Assembly: GCA_030704615.1 (NCBI GenBank)
Contig: CM060732.1
Location: forward strand, 8,060,001-8,124,000
Direction: 5' to 3'
From: Takakia lepidozioides
Lineage: Eukaryota; Streptophyta; Takakiopsida; Takakiales; Takakiaceae
Length of the DNA stretch: 64,000 bases
Position 1 is the first letter of the stretch, and each line of letters opens with the position of its first letter. Positions 12,842-24,909 of this stretch are shown piece after piece. Below the pieces are notes generated by a model, which did not search any database, had not been told where the DNA came from, and was given only the letters and a program-made list of their open reading frames with translations. The position numbers and the translations under genes were made by a program.

Positions 12842-15635
12842 TGTCTTGTTTGATGTTGACCATATGAATCTTTGCCACAGCCCCCCTGCGCATTGCCTTG
12901 CTCTCGACACATTCTTTCCTGAAGAGAGCTGCAATGGCACTTGGTTCCTTTGGGGGAAAGTTGAAGTAGTCCAGGGTCCCCATTGAGTAGATTTAGTAAT
13001 GTTCTGGGGTCCTTGCCAATTGCAAGACATCCTTGGATTCTTCTTGTGGTGTCATTGATAACAGTCCTTCTATCAGAACGTGCTCACTTTTCTAATGTTC
13101 TAGTGTGCTGTATCGTGTTTTGTATGGCCCTGCAACACAGTTACGAGGATGTTCCTGTATTGTCCGGAGTACATTGACATTTCCAGTATATAAGCTGTCA
13201 AGTGACAAGCATCCGACGAATCCCACTGGTGATGCTCAGAAATTCCCCCAAATATTTGTGGTGAAAGCCTGCACGGTAGCAGGAAGAAGGGTTTCTTCTC
13301 TTGGGTCTTGGTATGTACTTCGAGAGGGAGAGAGATGAAGGGTGTAATTTAGGAGGGATTCTTCTCTTCTTGTGTGGTCCTAAGTTGTGATATCGTCAAG
13401 AGTTTCCAGAATATGAGCTGCACGATTGGAAAACAATGGTGTCATCCTGGTCCAACAGACGAGTTTGATTGCGAATCCAGCACAATAGTCAAGACAACTC
13501 ACAGGGGCCTTTGACTTCTATCAAGCTTCTCTCCCACTCAAATGTCCTTATTAAACTTTCAAGCAGCTGGACGAAGAGATCTTCTATCTACATATCTACA
13601 AGAATGTGCAGCACCATGCCTTTGTTTTTCATCATTATTAAAAACCCATCTGGTATTCAAAACACTGCTAGTCCTGGTGCCTGTGACCCATAACAACACA
13701 TAGATCACCTCTTTACAGTGAGTACAATCCTTTGGTCCAACTGGAAAGCTGGTCTGAAACGAAACCAACGTTGTCTTCCACGTTTGGGTGAACGAGTCTC
13801 TAAACCTTCGTGCAATGTTGGTCGGAAAGGCAAGTGATAATGATCCCATATGGACTGCTGAAGACACTCCCATTGTTTAGTCAACAGGGTTGTAAGACTA
13901 CCTAGTTTCCTTATCACTCCGCGCCCAAGCAAGTTATTGCTTACACTTTCTACAGCCATGAGGGGAAGTATCTCACATCCAAGTAACGAGTCTCAAGATT
14001 TCGACTGGCACTCTCTCCCACTACCAAACTAGTGGAGGTCCCAGGGCTTTCTTTTTTTCCCGGATTGTCGTTTCTGTTATCACGGTCAAGGGCGATGGTA
14101 GAAGAAATGTAAGGCTTATGAACTTGAGCAATACAATGGCCAATTGCCAGTGTTCCATTGCAACCAGTTTCGACGAAGGAATCTGAAATCATCTTCAGTT
14201 TTAGCACATCAAGCGGACCACCCAGCTACACATTAGACACAGTTCAGAGCAAAACAGTTGGAAAGAGCGAAACAGCGAAACACGAGAATGACGCCGTCCG
14301 GAAGGAGGGCAGCACGTACTGGACGGACATCCGTCCGGTCGCATGGAACTGGCGTGGTGATCCGGTGGGCCCGCAAGATCTGGACGGACGTTCGTCTGCA
14401 AGAAAGGATATTCCGTAGGAGATCTTGTGGCACAGGTGACGGCGTCATCAACGCGGCATTGGACTACTCAGCGGCGCAGAATCTGCGAACAGCAGATCCC
14501 ACCCACTGCAACTTCCCAGCACCGGCACCTCCAACCCCCACACATTTCCCTCCCCGACTCGTTCCTTCGCTCTGTTCCTCGTACATTCCTCGAATCCCTC
14601 ATCGTATTTGCAGATCAGCACGCGGTTGTCTTGTCAACTCCGTGAGATTTCTGAGCTCAAAACGACCCACGACGCTTCCCAACTGCCATCAAGCTAATCA
14701 CTCAGCCACAACCATCACTAATACGTACTTCCTGCACGACCAGGAGCGCTTTTAGGAAGTCGGTTACACTCTTGACACCACAAAATCCTGAAACTGCAAC
14801 TGATACACAATATCTTACCCTCTCATCAAGATTAGTAAGGTGCTACCATTGGGCACCGATCTGCAAAACCCGGGGGGAAATTTCCATGGATCCCTCAAAG
14901 CTGCTGTGTGATTCATGCATCCACTTACTTCTCAGCAAATCACAAAGATCCTGAGGTGGGTTTGTCTCATAAAGCCGCTGTGTGATCGATCACAAAGCGG
15001 CCTGCTTTACACGGATTCAACTCAGAAACCCTGCGGATTATGTTGAAAAAATTGTAGAGCCCATCTCGCCGTGCTCCTCGAAAGGTCAGACGCTGAAGAT
15101 TGCTCATCTTCGGGACGCGTCGATCCATCCAAATCTGCGAGAACGTGGAGCGCAGTTGCAACCAAAGCGAAGCCGTTACGGTGCACACGCGCGATAGTTA
15201 GTTCGCACATGCGGAGGTTAGAGGCGCTAGTGACCTACCTCCCTATCCTATCCCGGGTGATGTATGGGAGCGTGATAGGAACCCGATTGTTGGAGTGAAA
15301 GGAACATGGTGGGCCTAGCGTAACGCTTGGCTTCACCCGGAGAATGCCAAGGCAATCCACCCGGCCCGCTTGTGGAGCGTGGTTCGACACAAGGGGTGGG
15401 CTTATAAGACCTCTGCACACTACACACCCCTGCGCTTTCTCGGACCTATGCACCTGCCCACGCTGTGCTAGCCTGTCGCTTCTCACATTTTGCTTTCTGT
15501 GGAAGTGTTGATCTTGGAATCCGCAGCGGGAGTTGGAGTTGGCGTCTGGTGAGTGTGTGAAGGTATCGTGGGGCGAAATTGTACTTGGGTCTTGTTATAA
15601 CTGGGATAGAGAGAGGAGACAGAGGGCAAGGAAGG
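12842..15635. other. Intergenic DNA, no gene seen
   Basis: About 2.8 kb between the ABC transporter and the TMEM230-type gene. I find no domain or splice-compatible exon. The stretch 14260-14420 contains inverted copies of a word built on GGACGGACNTCCGTC, a short imperfect palindrome. The part next to 15636 probably holds the promoter and leader of the next gene. Confidence 0.45.
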
Positions 15636-16416
15636 ATGGGGATGGAGGAGCGTGCGCACGTACGATACTCAACATTGTCGACACAGGATGACCACCGAGA
15701 TGGGCGTCTGCTACCTGGGCGTCCGACTTCCGTGGAAGACTTGCGTTACCGATTTGAGCTTCCTGAGGAAGTTCCATGGAAGTCCATAGCGCTGGCATTG
15801 TTCTTACTGGCATTTGGGTCTCTGTTTCTTGTTATCTCGCACTTCATCTACACTGAACACATGGGCGGGGACATGTCGCAAGCTTATGGGTTTCTTGTGT
15901 TGGGAGTCCTTCTGTTTCTTCCTGGTGTGTCCATCTTTTCAACTCGATTATTTTGTGAATTATCGTTCTGGCTAGTCGTCTGTTCGACGAGAAGTCTTCG
16001 TCTTCTGCTCTCTTACTCCATTACGCTTGAATTACGTCTTCTTTTCGTTCTTGTGCATTCAGCTATCTCTCTCTCTCTCACACACAGACACGCACTAGCT
16101 TTTACTCGCACGATTGCACGCGGCCGCCATAGCCCTGCAAGGCATTGCCGGTGGACGGCTAGGAGTTTAAATTAGGTTGGGCAATCCCACTAGGACTCAG
16201 TAGAGTGTGGTTAGCAAGTTTAGAGTCAGCACCCGTCTATAGTTATGCAGTGTCAAATGTAGTTGAGCACCGGCGTTCTTCACCATCCAATAACAATTTC
16301 CTGCTAACAATGGGCCTTTCTCTCTGGCGATGACAGGTTTCTATGAGACCAGAATAGCCTACTACTCTTGGCGTGGCTATAAGGGCTACAGTTACTCCCG
16401 CATTCCTGCTTACTGA
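15636..16416 (+). CDS. TMEM230/TMEM134-family membrane protein
   Basis: Small two-span membrane protein of the TMEM230 family, linked in animals to secretory and recycling vesicle traffic. Two exons (15636-15924 and 16337-16416) give 122 residues. A polar N-terminus is followed by the signature PWKSIALALFLLAFGS (first span), FIYTEHMGGDMSQAYGFLVL (family core and second span), and in exon 2 GFYETRIAYYSWRGYKGYSY with the conserved IPAY end. The intron has donor GGTGTG and acceptor GACAG. An in-frame upstream ATG at 15579 would add 19 residues; 15636 is preferred because the family has a short N-terminus, but it is not decisive. Confidence 0.9.
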
Positions 16417-17569
16417 TAGCCTTGCCTCGTCAGGGATGAGCCGCCCAGTTGGTGACGGGCCAAAGGCCTGAAGTGACGCAGAAAGAACCCTCGCTGGGGG
16501 GAAATGGGGCCATTCCCAGCATGAGCTAACAAAACTCACGTGTACTGACAACTTTTCAATGGGAGAGCTTTGGTTGGGGGTACCTGATGGTTTCTTCTAT
16601 GCAATCCCTGAGATCAAGTTCAGTTTGAACTTGGCTACTGTAGTGACCCCGGGAGGTTTTTCTGCACCTGTGGATAAGTTTCACTAGGATAAGACTCCTA
16701 CTGCTTGAACTGTAAAGCTCTAAATGGTCATGTTTAAACAGGTGGAGATCAAATTTTGAGGAGGCTGACAAGAGGGTTCCAAGTTTTCTTCAGTCGGACT
16801 GCTGACATGTTGGGATTTACTGATTTAACCTGTTGGAAAGAGAGACAGATGTTTGACAGAGGTGCGTGTGATTTTGCACAGACATTTTGCATGGGGAAAA
16901 TCTTCACATTTTTTATGTCAGTGGTTATGCTCAACAAGCATTGCAATTATGTCTGAATGTGCATGAGGGAGAGTGATGGTGAAATTCCTTCATAAATCTA
17001 ATGCTGAGAGGTTATAATATCTCCCATTTTCCCTTGTGTGTGCATGACCTAGAGTAGAGATCTGGGTAGTGGTATGCATGTGGAAACAAATCTAGGGCTT
17101 CACTTGACCCAGAGTCAGTCACCTATACTCAATGCCTCTAAGCATGGTGATAGTGAGGTTGAATGTGATTCTCGAATGCTGCTGTCTGGGGTCCAGTTGA
17201 GAGACAGGTTTTTTTTATTGTTGAGACTTTCACAAGAGTTGCTGCACTTATAGAGGACCACTATGACCACTATGACAAAGGTCCAAGTGAATTCACATAA
17301 TGGCTATGTTCTATGGTTTGCTGTTGACTAACCATGACAAGTCTGCTTCAAGAGCATAGGTACTGAAGCACAGAGTCAATGCAGCTCAAGGAAAATGGCT
17401 TCCAGGATGTTCTCGTTTTAAGGGAGCTCCATATGGACCCATGGCTGAACTTTTTCAAGACTTTGTCTCTTGAGGGTAGCATAGGCAGCTTTGGAGAAGG
17501 TCTCCTTTCCCTCCTGTCGTTGCAAGTAATAGTTATTTAACAGATTTGTTGCTTGCCAGAAAGTCCTGT
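16417..17569. other. Intergenic DNA, no gene seen
   Basis: About 1.15 kb between the convergent TMEM230-type gene and the kinase gene. It must contain both 3' untranslated regions and polyadenylation signals. I see no coding exon or RNA gene in it. Confidence 0.45.
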
Positions 17570-19042
17570 TTACTTCTTCTTGGTGGTCTTCCCAAGTGAC
17601 TTGCGAATTACCTTGTAAACTTCATCAGGAGACAGTACGGTGGATACCTGAAAGCAAGGGTAGTGTTAGCTTGCTCTGTCTGAGGAACTCATGCATGGAC
17701 CTAGAAGTGATGGAGATGTACTGGTAGAAGGCCAATTTAGTGGCAGGTAGAAGCCAAAACCTACAATTCCACTTGATCCAATGTGGAGGACTGACTGGAT
17801 TTCTATTCTTTGTTAACCTCATATTATTGCATATGCAACCTGAGTACTTTTTAGCAGTAGATGTGTACTAACTTTCTCAATGTTGGCCATGCGAGCCCAG
17901 AGAGATATAGAGACCCCATCAATTTTCTGCTAGGTTACAAAGCATGTTTTAATTTCAAGATTTGTTGTCCAGTCCACGAAGGTACAATTGAGGTCAGAGT
18001 TGTTGTTGTGATTACCCTCTCCACCATGTCAGGGTTCATCTTTTCATAGAAACTGACAACAGGCATCGTCTGCGCTTCATCGGCCTCGAAGTTTCGTGCA
18101 ATGGTCTTAGGGTGGTTGTCCTTGGGAGCCTTTGGGTCATTAGCCGCCTCACTGTTAAGCTTCTTTTTCCGCACTTCCATCACTTCTTTGGGGCAGTCCA
18201 AGTAGATCACCATCTTGGGCCTTCCCACCTGGACAAATTTCAGCCTTTGGTGAGTGTATAGTAGCACGTTTCTGATCGGTCATGATCATTGTTTGTTATT
18301 TGAGATTGTCTGCATTAGGTCTATGAAACGCCTCATTACTGGGAGGTGCAAATGCAGGGGACTGACCAAGGCGAGATTCCATAAACTCTTCCCTCTTTCT
18401 CTTAGTATACTGGCAACATGTCTGGTCTAAGTACACTAGAAGGAATTGTTGCTGAGTACGAATAAACTTAGCACCTTTTTCTCAAAGCGAGCGATCAGCG
18501 CCTGGGTCTGCTCTGATGCACGAGGAAAACCGTCAATCACGAACCCCTTGCTGTTAACATCTTTATCCATTGCCTTCTTCAATAGCTTTAGTGTATCATC
18601 CAGAGGGAGAGGTTCCCCATCCTTCATCAGATGTTCGCAATTTTCGTCACCTTTACTCTCCTTTTCCATCTCTTCTCTCATCAAGTCGCCTGCAGATAGA
18701 TGTACATATCCGAAGTCCTTTGCAATTTTTGTACACTGGGTGCTTTTGCCACAGCAAGGACCGCCTGCAATGCAGCACAAGTTTTGATGGGTTGGACACT
18801 GTTTCAAAGAATTTACGTACACTTAAACTGCTTGCATAGGAACCGGTGAACATCTTTTCGAGTACAGGGACTCAAATTGAATGTCCATATCCGTTCCCGC
18901 TATTCAGGCTCTGGATCCCTCAGCCAGAGGTGTATCTCGGGTGGATCGCTAACCTCAGGTAAATGAGAAGAGAGTACGTAGAAGGTGCAGGCATACCAAG
19001 GACGAAGACGAGAGGCTTTTTCTTGGAACAACTGCAACCCAT
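17570..19042 (-). CDS. Short nucleoside-monophosphate kinase (UMP-CMP/adenylate kinase family) with acylation-type N-terminus
   Basis: Transfers phosphate from ATP to a nucleoside monophosphate. Four minus-strand exons join in phase: 19042-18997, 18764-18475, 18228-18016 and 17647-17570, giving 208 residues, the usual length of the short-LID class. Exon 1 encodes MGCSCSKKKPLVFVL: Gly2 with Cys3/Cys5 and a Lys run, the pattern of N-myristoylated and palmitoylated proteins, so membrane attachment is predicted. The P-loop reads GGPCCGKSTQ rather than the usual GGPGSGKGTQ. The NMP-binding part (FGYVHLSAGDLMREE), GFVIDGFPR, the VIYLDCP strand, the short LID with DNHPKTIAR and a lysine-rich C-terminus are all present. 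Family features do not settle whether UMP/CMP or AMP is preferred. The first exon is only 46 nt and is easily missed. Confidence 0.88.
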
Positions 19043-20758
19043 GTTGTTGAATTACTCTACCATTATCCTTCCTCCCATGGCAACCGAACTTCTCATAGGC
19101 TTCAATCCCAGGTTGGACGTCTTTGCAATTAGAAAAGGAGATTAATACGTTTTGAGAGCCCCCAGGAAACACAGAAATTGTTGGAGCTCCGAATCCTTCT
19201 TTCCGATTGTCTTGTGGATGACATTGGTACTCTCTAACTCGCTTAAACAAGCTCCACGCCCAAGTTGAATGCAAGCAATAGGAGGTTTTCTCTGTACAAC
19301 CCAATTTTCCTTCATACTTGAAATGAAATGACTGAAATGTTCTGGCTACACTTCAATTCGAGGATCCGGATCTTGTATCAGTAAGACGCCATTGCAGGCT
19401 TGCATCACTTCTCTCTCAAAAAAATCCTTACTCATCTCCGTGTGATGAGTCTGAAAAAGTCTGAAAATGCACAAGAGGGCAGGTGATCAGAATCCTAGTC
19501 CTGGCACCCAACTTCCTCTCTAAAATGCGGTGTGTCTGCATCCGGGAGAGGGCGCAGAGGTTGCATCGGACTCGAGCGTTTCAACGTGACGTTTCCTTTG
19601 TAAGAGTATCGTAAGGACCCTAAACCCGTGGAAGTGATGTCCTTAATACGAATGTTTGGCTTAAGAACTATACAGGACCCTAAACCCGCACCAAGTTTTT
19701 GGGTTTCTTTTGCTACATTCGGATTTCATGCATGGTGCCTAGTCTTCTGCCTGCACGGTACCTTTCCATGGAACGCTGCCAGGAAAGTTTTGTCCCTGTT
19801 CTGGGCTCTTTCCCTGCTCTCCAACTACCACAAAAAAAGATGAAAAACACAGGCACTGGGAAAAATGGATTTGAATGACGGTGCTGACAAAGCTGTCCAG
19901 GTAGAAGTCTGTATATGCACATCTGAAGTTCATAGTCTCACTCAATGAGAAACATGCACAAGAATTACACGACCCCATTCCCCCCTGGGTTTCTCAGCTA
20001 CCTTGCAAAGAACAAGAACAGATTGTAGGTGGGCACAGTGGGAAACATCCTCAGATTGATACCAAACTTTCAAACACCAAAAAGTATGAGCAGAGTTGGC
20101 AGCTAGGACTTCCATGGTTCTATGCCTTTAGATTTCAGCTGGTGATAGAAACATACACTAATGATTTCTTGAAGCCAACTGAGGGCAAAGAAGTGCATTG
20201 ATCCCACCCATTCTAATCCCGCATCCTTCAATCACCGAGGATAGTCGTTGATACTCCAAACAAAATGCCCTTGAGTGTGTGGTGATTGAGCAAAGTGGGA
20301 ACTCGAGCCTTCCTGAAAAACCAGCACATCTCTGGCACATCAAAACAAGGAGCTAACACCTGTGAATTGGCAATGTAAGAAGCTGCAACAATCCCTGTGG
20401 GACACTCATATGAGTACCCCTGATTACCTCAATTAAGTTCCGTGGTTAAAACTGATGGATACCAAGCGACAGGGTTTTCTCTGGGAGCCTTTGCGTGTGC
20501 AAGAGGCAAAATGCTCATCTGTAGTCCCAGTACACCTGGGATCACTTGTAAAAAATGTGCCCATAACTTGCCTAAGGTCTTACCCTGATTTCTCAGCCGC
20601 AACACGTGCAAAACTTGTTCAGAAACCTCAATCCGACACCCCTACAGTGCAACAAATGATTGAAATATACTAAGATTGCGCCTCTTTCTACTTCTTACAT
20701 GTTATGACTGGGAAGAGAGTGATACTCTTTCTTGCTTACCAACAGATCATTCAACGAT
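19043..20758. other. Intergenic DNA, no gene seen
   Basis: About 1.7 kb. It contains a short direct repeat (AGGACCCTAAACCCG at 19614 and 19675). No coding exon, RNA gene or TE terminus was recognised. The right end should include the 3' untranslated region of the minus-strand COA3-like gene. Confidence 0.4.
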
Positions 20759-21022
20759 TCACATTGAAGTGGACCCATTTGAGCTATGACGATCCGGGGC
20801 TTGTGCTTGTGCTTGCGCCTGGAGAGCTTTCTCCTTCTCAAAGGACTCGACGGCCTCCTGCAGATCATCACTTCCACCCACAGCTTTCATGGTGTACAAG
20901 TACACTGAGGCTACAAAGGTTGTTAAACCGGCGGCCACAAGTAAGTTTCGAGCCTTCTCTCTGTCCATACCAAGCAACTTGCCCGCCCTTGCCATGGCCG
21001 GAGAGACACCGAACAAAGTCAC
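20759..21022 (-). CDS. COA3-like cytochrome c oxidase assembly factor
   Basis: Single-exon ORF of 87 residues. A short N-terminus (FGVSPAMARAGKLLGM) leads to a basic residue pair and KARNLLVAAGLTTFVASVYLYTM, which is the COA3 (CCDC56) pattern: one membrane span starting at RNLL and ending with Y-x-YT. The span is followed by an acidic, coiled-coil-like tail rich in Glu, Lys, Ala and Gln (ESFEKEKALQAQAQAQA). COA3 sits in the mitochondrial inner membrane and helps early maturation of Cox1. Family assignment rests on the single conserved segment and size, so a different one-span mitochondrial protein is possible. No intron is needed. Confidence 0.65.
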   Translation of the reverse strand: MTLFGVSPAMARAGKLLGMDREKARNLLVAAGLTTFVASVYLYTMKAVGGSDDLQEAVESFEKEKALQAQAQAQAPDRHSSNGSTSM

Positions 21023-22246
21023 AGAGGAACAACAAAATGCTACAAATCTGGGAAGCCGGTCGAACCTTTACACCCTTACAGTTGCGGGAGATCTTTGATG
21101 CTTCTGGAGAGAACTAGGGCCTCTGGGCAAACAGATCCTGAAAGAAAATTGCCAGAATGTGCTTACTCACATTGTCCGAAGGATCTCATAAAAAAGAATA
21201 TGCTTTTGTCATTCGTCTAGAACTCCCTACTGAGATTGTTTTCTTGAGATCTTCTGGTGCAAGGTGTCGTATACATCCCATGTTATTATCGTGGAAGGAG
21301 AAGTCCAGAGTCCAGAGATGCGGATCTTCCTATGTATTGAATGTCGGGGAGCTATGGTGGGTCTCCTTTTAGGGACAAACCAGCAACACAGCCACTTGTT
21401 CAAGTTGCTTCCCTCCACTCACCCCTATCTGTCAGTTAGAATACTCTCTGTCCCTCTGCCAAGGTGGAACTGGACAAACAATATAACCTTCAGATGGCAT
21501 TATGATTTGAGCGATCTGATCAGTATATTGCTGAGGCGGAGGTCGTATCGTCTGTGGAACTGGGTCCTCTCTATTCGCCTCTCACTGTATGGTGGTCTCC
21601 CAGTGATCTCTTCCTTCTCTTGTTTCAGAGTATCTCTCTTTTTGCTGTCGATAAGGTGATTGTTGGCGCTCAGGACTGTTGAGCGTCGCCAGAACTCCGT
21701 ATTCGTCTGTCAACCTTCTTTCTCTGGCTCTCTCTAGCTCTATGCACAACTACCACGATGGACAACGACCTTTTTACTGAGGGGTGGGTCAGGCTTATGT
21801 TAGTCTTTGGTTTCTTGCACGCATTCAAACCGGGTTTTGCCCTTATGTCACTTTACAGCTGGGTCGGTTTTGATTTCAACAATTTCACAGCAGAATGTCT
21901 CTTGCTTCGGGGGGAGATCCCTTTCATTCTCAAAATGCCAGTAGAGAATGAAAGGATCTCTCACCTTCATTAAGCAAGAGGCATTCTGCTGGAAATGTTG
22001 GAATCAAAACCGACCAGTCCAATGTGGGATCACCTGGGATAATTGCTTCCTGAGTCACCAGGGACTTAATTGTATGTAGCTCTTGCAGAGCTCCGGCCCG
22101 ATGACAGGCATCTGTTCTTCAGGAATATGGAAATGCTGTGATTCATCTTTCCTCGGATTATTGGGTCTGCGACGTGCTGTCAGTTTCTACAGCTTCGTTA
22201 GACGTCAAAGTGAGATAACCGCAGGGCCGATACCCTCCTCTCTCCC
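21023..22246. other. Intergenic DNA, no gene seen
   Basis: About 1.2 kb between the COA3-like gene and the first exon of the carrier pseudogene. It contains an inverted pair at 21880-21990 (ACAGCAGAATGTCTCTTGCT versus AGCAAGAGGCATTCTGCTGG, and CCTTTCATTCTC versus GAGAATGAAAGG). This could form a stem of about 40 bp and may be a small transposon end pair. Confidence 0.4.
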
Positions 22247-22655
22247 ATGGATCCTCTCCACATACCATCTAAACCTTCTTCCTCGTTCTCCTCTTCGGAC
22301 GAGCTTCCGGTGGTGATCCCACTCTATGTGAAGGCAATTTCAGGGTCCTTGAGGGGCTTGGTTGAAGCTTGTTGCCCGCAGCCAATAGATGTTATTAAAA
22401 CTTGGTTGCAGTTAGATCACGGGAGAGAGTACAAAGGAATTTCGCACTGTGGCGCAACAATTCTGAAGAGGGAGGGTGTGCGCGCACTGTGGAAAGGGTT
22501 AAACCCTTTTGCAACGCACACTCAAGTATACCCAGCGTATGGGAACTAACGTCATACTGGAGTCGGCATTTGCTGATCCCAAAACTGGGAAGCTCAGTCC
22601 TGCTGGACGTCTGGCTGCGGGTTTTGGCGCTGGCGTTTCGTTATTGTGACCGTTT
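22247..22655 (+). pseudogene. SFC1: Mitochondrial succinate/fumarate carrier, 5' exon (disabled)
   Basis: Starts at ATG 22247 and encodes the first mitochondrial-carrier repeat: YVKAISGSLRGLVEACC, the signature PIDVIKTWLQLD, YKGISHCGATI and GVRALWKGLNPFATH. Homology continues in shifted frames: RMGTNVILESAFADPKTGKL after a frameshift near 22515-22522, and a further shift near 22640-22650 just before PFE. It ends at a donor (GAG|GTATGG at 22656). The Trp in the signature replaces the usual Arg (CGG to TGG). The next expected residues (VKIRLQQQRG) are found 36.8 kb downstream at 59472. The family exchanges succinate for fumarate across the inner mitochondrial membrane. Two frameshifts argue for a pseudogene unless they are sequence errors. 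Confidence 0.8.
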
Positions 22656-23045
22656 GAGGTATGGCTGCGTTTTCTCGTGTCATTTCTGGTCCTTACATAG
22701 GCTCTATGTGTAATATCAGTTTCCTACTTCCTAGAAAGAGGCCGGAAGCGATGAGAAAGGAAGAGACGGGGGTGCTCACAGGGCGCTAGGAAGGGGGACG
22801 GGGGTTGGGTGTAGAGGACGCAAGTCCATGCTGTGTGTGGCTTGGAGAATGCTTACCTCCAGATACCATGAAAGGACTCATTCTTGTGGACGAAGCACGT
22901 CGTGGACACTCTCAATTATACCACATGCACACAGATAGAGAGAGAAAAAGACTCAAGAAACAAAAGAATTTTATTATTCCCATGGGAGACAAGGAAAATG
23001 TGAATCACAGAAACCTAATGACTATTAATCAACCTGCCTGAGCAT

Positions 23046-23284
23046 GTTGTTGGGGGTCCTCGTAACTAGGAAACTTGAAATTAACGATAATCAGGCTATG
23101 CAACAGTGTCGTGCGCATACATATCGCTACACAACTACATCGCTGTCCAAAACCATACAACACATGTGCACACCACACACTAGTATACCACTAGTCCACC
23201 ACTAGTCCAGCCACTAGTCCAACCACTAGGCTGCCACTAGTCAGTCGTTGGGTTGCCCACTATGGCAGTCAGTAGTCCACCACA
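23046..23284 (-). repeat. Candidate 3' LTR of the Gypsy element
   Basis: Read on the minus strand, the purine tract CTAGGGGGGCGAT (plus 23286-23298) is followed at 23284 by TGTGGTGGACTACTG, the usual order of polypurine tract then LTR starting TG. The left limit is a guess. The segment contains several CCACTAGTCC repeats (23180-23245). I could not find a second copy near 46.5 kb, so the LTR call is not confirmed. Confidence 0.3.
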
Positions 23285-23544
23285 ATCGCCCCCCTAGCTG
23301 GTGCTTAGGTCCCTTTAAGTCCAGGTAGCCACAAGATGTGATAGTGACCGTGGCCTCACTAAGTCCTCCACCACTGTCCCTACTACACTCAAACTCGATA
23401 GATCAAGAGGCCGGGTGCAAGAGTTGCCCCATCGTTAGTCGCCGTCTTGCAACCTGTGAACTTGAACCTGGGATCTCGTGTATTGATTCCTATGAGCTTG
23501 GCCTCCTATGTCTTGTTAGCTGCCTCTAGTCATGTCCACTGCCA

Positions 23545-23760
23545 CTATCCCAAGCAATGTGGACACAACCAATTTCCATCAGGAACCTTCTCAAGAGGTG
23601 GTGTCAAACATCCCATATGTCAACCTCTTGAGCATCGATCACACACCAGCATAGTGGCTGCCCCTTTGGCAGAAACACAGAGCATGCACCTCAAACCTGC
23701 AGGTACCACTGCCAAGTTTGGGTCAACTCTGCCATCGACATTGGGAAGGTGACATGACGC
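23545..23760 (-). pseudogene. PHD finger at the C-terminus of the Gypsy pol protein
   Basis: After the integrase C-terminal region the frame continues with a cysteine pair (CMLC), then CDRC, H-x2-C (HMGC), and NWLCPHC, ending at a stop at 23545-23547. This is the C4-H-C3 spacing of a PHD finger, including the Trp two residues before the final Cys pair. A TGA at 23620-23622 stands where a Trp codon is expected just before the His; it splits the finger in this copy. PHD fingers bind histone H3 tails, so a role in choosing insertion sites is plausible but inferred. Confidence 0.75.
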
Positions 23761-24909
23761 ACAATTACGCACATGGTCCTTCCAAGTCATGTCATCTTGA
23801 CCCTCCAAGATCAGGACCCCTGAAGGCAACACCTTTCGAACCCTCAGAATAACACACCTTGCAGTAACATCCAGGGTCGTAGAAGCAGTCTGCTGCAAAT
23901 AAACATAGTCACCAGGGCTAAACCTCCGAACCCCCGGACGATATCCTCCACCACGTATAGTGGCATACCTCAACGTATCACGGTGCTGTGTAATGACAAG
24001 GTTATCAAAAGCCATGGGCATGACTTTCTTGAACAACTCTGCACGCTGATCACATGCACGTACCCACACGTCCGGATCGTCGAAGTTAAGGACTTGAGCA
24101 GTGTCCCTACGAATGGCTGCAGGCAAATCCGGCTCTCGGCCAAAGAGAAGGAAATATGGTGAGAAAAAGGCAAGTGATGCTTGTTTGCTGAACCTGTAGC
24201 CCATGGCTAACCAAGGAACCTGAAGATCCCAATCTCCTAGGTGTCCCTTCTGCAAGCCATACTTGCGCAAACCCCTCTTCACCGTCTGAACAACTCTCTC
24301 TGTCAAGCCATCAGCCTCAGGATGATCCCGAGAAGTGGTGCGGTGGTCTATCAAGGCTTTATCACACAAAGCCTGAAACTCTCCCAAGAACTCTTTCCCT
24401 TGGTCCGTGAGTACCTCAGCTGGAGCACCGAATCGGCTAAGCACACGATCCAAGAATGCATACGTAGCCCCCTCACTAGCCTTGTCAGACAATGGAACCA
24501 ACTCAATCCACTTGGAGAAGTGCTCCACCATCACTAACACATATCTGTGGTGACGCATAGTCAGTGGCAACGGTCATGCGAAGTCAAGACTCCACATGTA
24601 GCCCAATCCCATGATTGGTAAATGATGCAACTGTGGTGTATGGGCGTTGAATGAAGCACGCACCCTGTCACACACCATGCACCTAGCCACGAATTGTTGC
24701 ACCTCTGTATGCATACCACGCCACCAATACTGCCCCTGCAGTAAACTGTGAGTGCGTCGCACTCCAAAATGCCCCAACTCCTCATTAACCGTGCACGCTG
24801 TGTGGGGTGAGGCACAATCCTCACCCGACCATCCTCCCATACCCGGAGCAGGTGTATCCCATCCCACTTGAACCTCTTGGCTCGTTGTAGGATCCGATCC
24901 CTCTCCCTG
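23761..24909 (-). pseudogene. Gypsy integrase (H2C2 zinc domain and DDE core)
   Basis: The zinc-binding N-terminus (LGHFGVRRTH, CMVCDRVRA) lies near 24620-24780. The catalytic core has its first Asp in WSLDFA (about 24583), the second in LTDQGKEF (about 24405) and Glu in LTERVV (about 24300). A C-terminal domain with RFSPGDYVYL follows, with a GKEF/HPEADG context typical of Gypsy integrases. A TGA just after the first catalytic Asp (24574) and a frameshift near 24780-24830 disable it. Upstream sequence continues beyond the 850-bp insertion. Confidence 0.88.
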
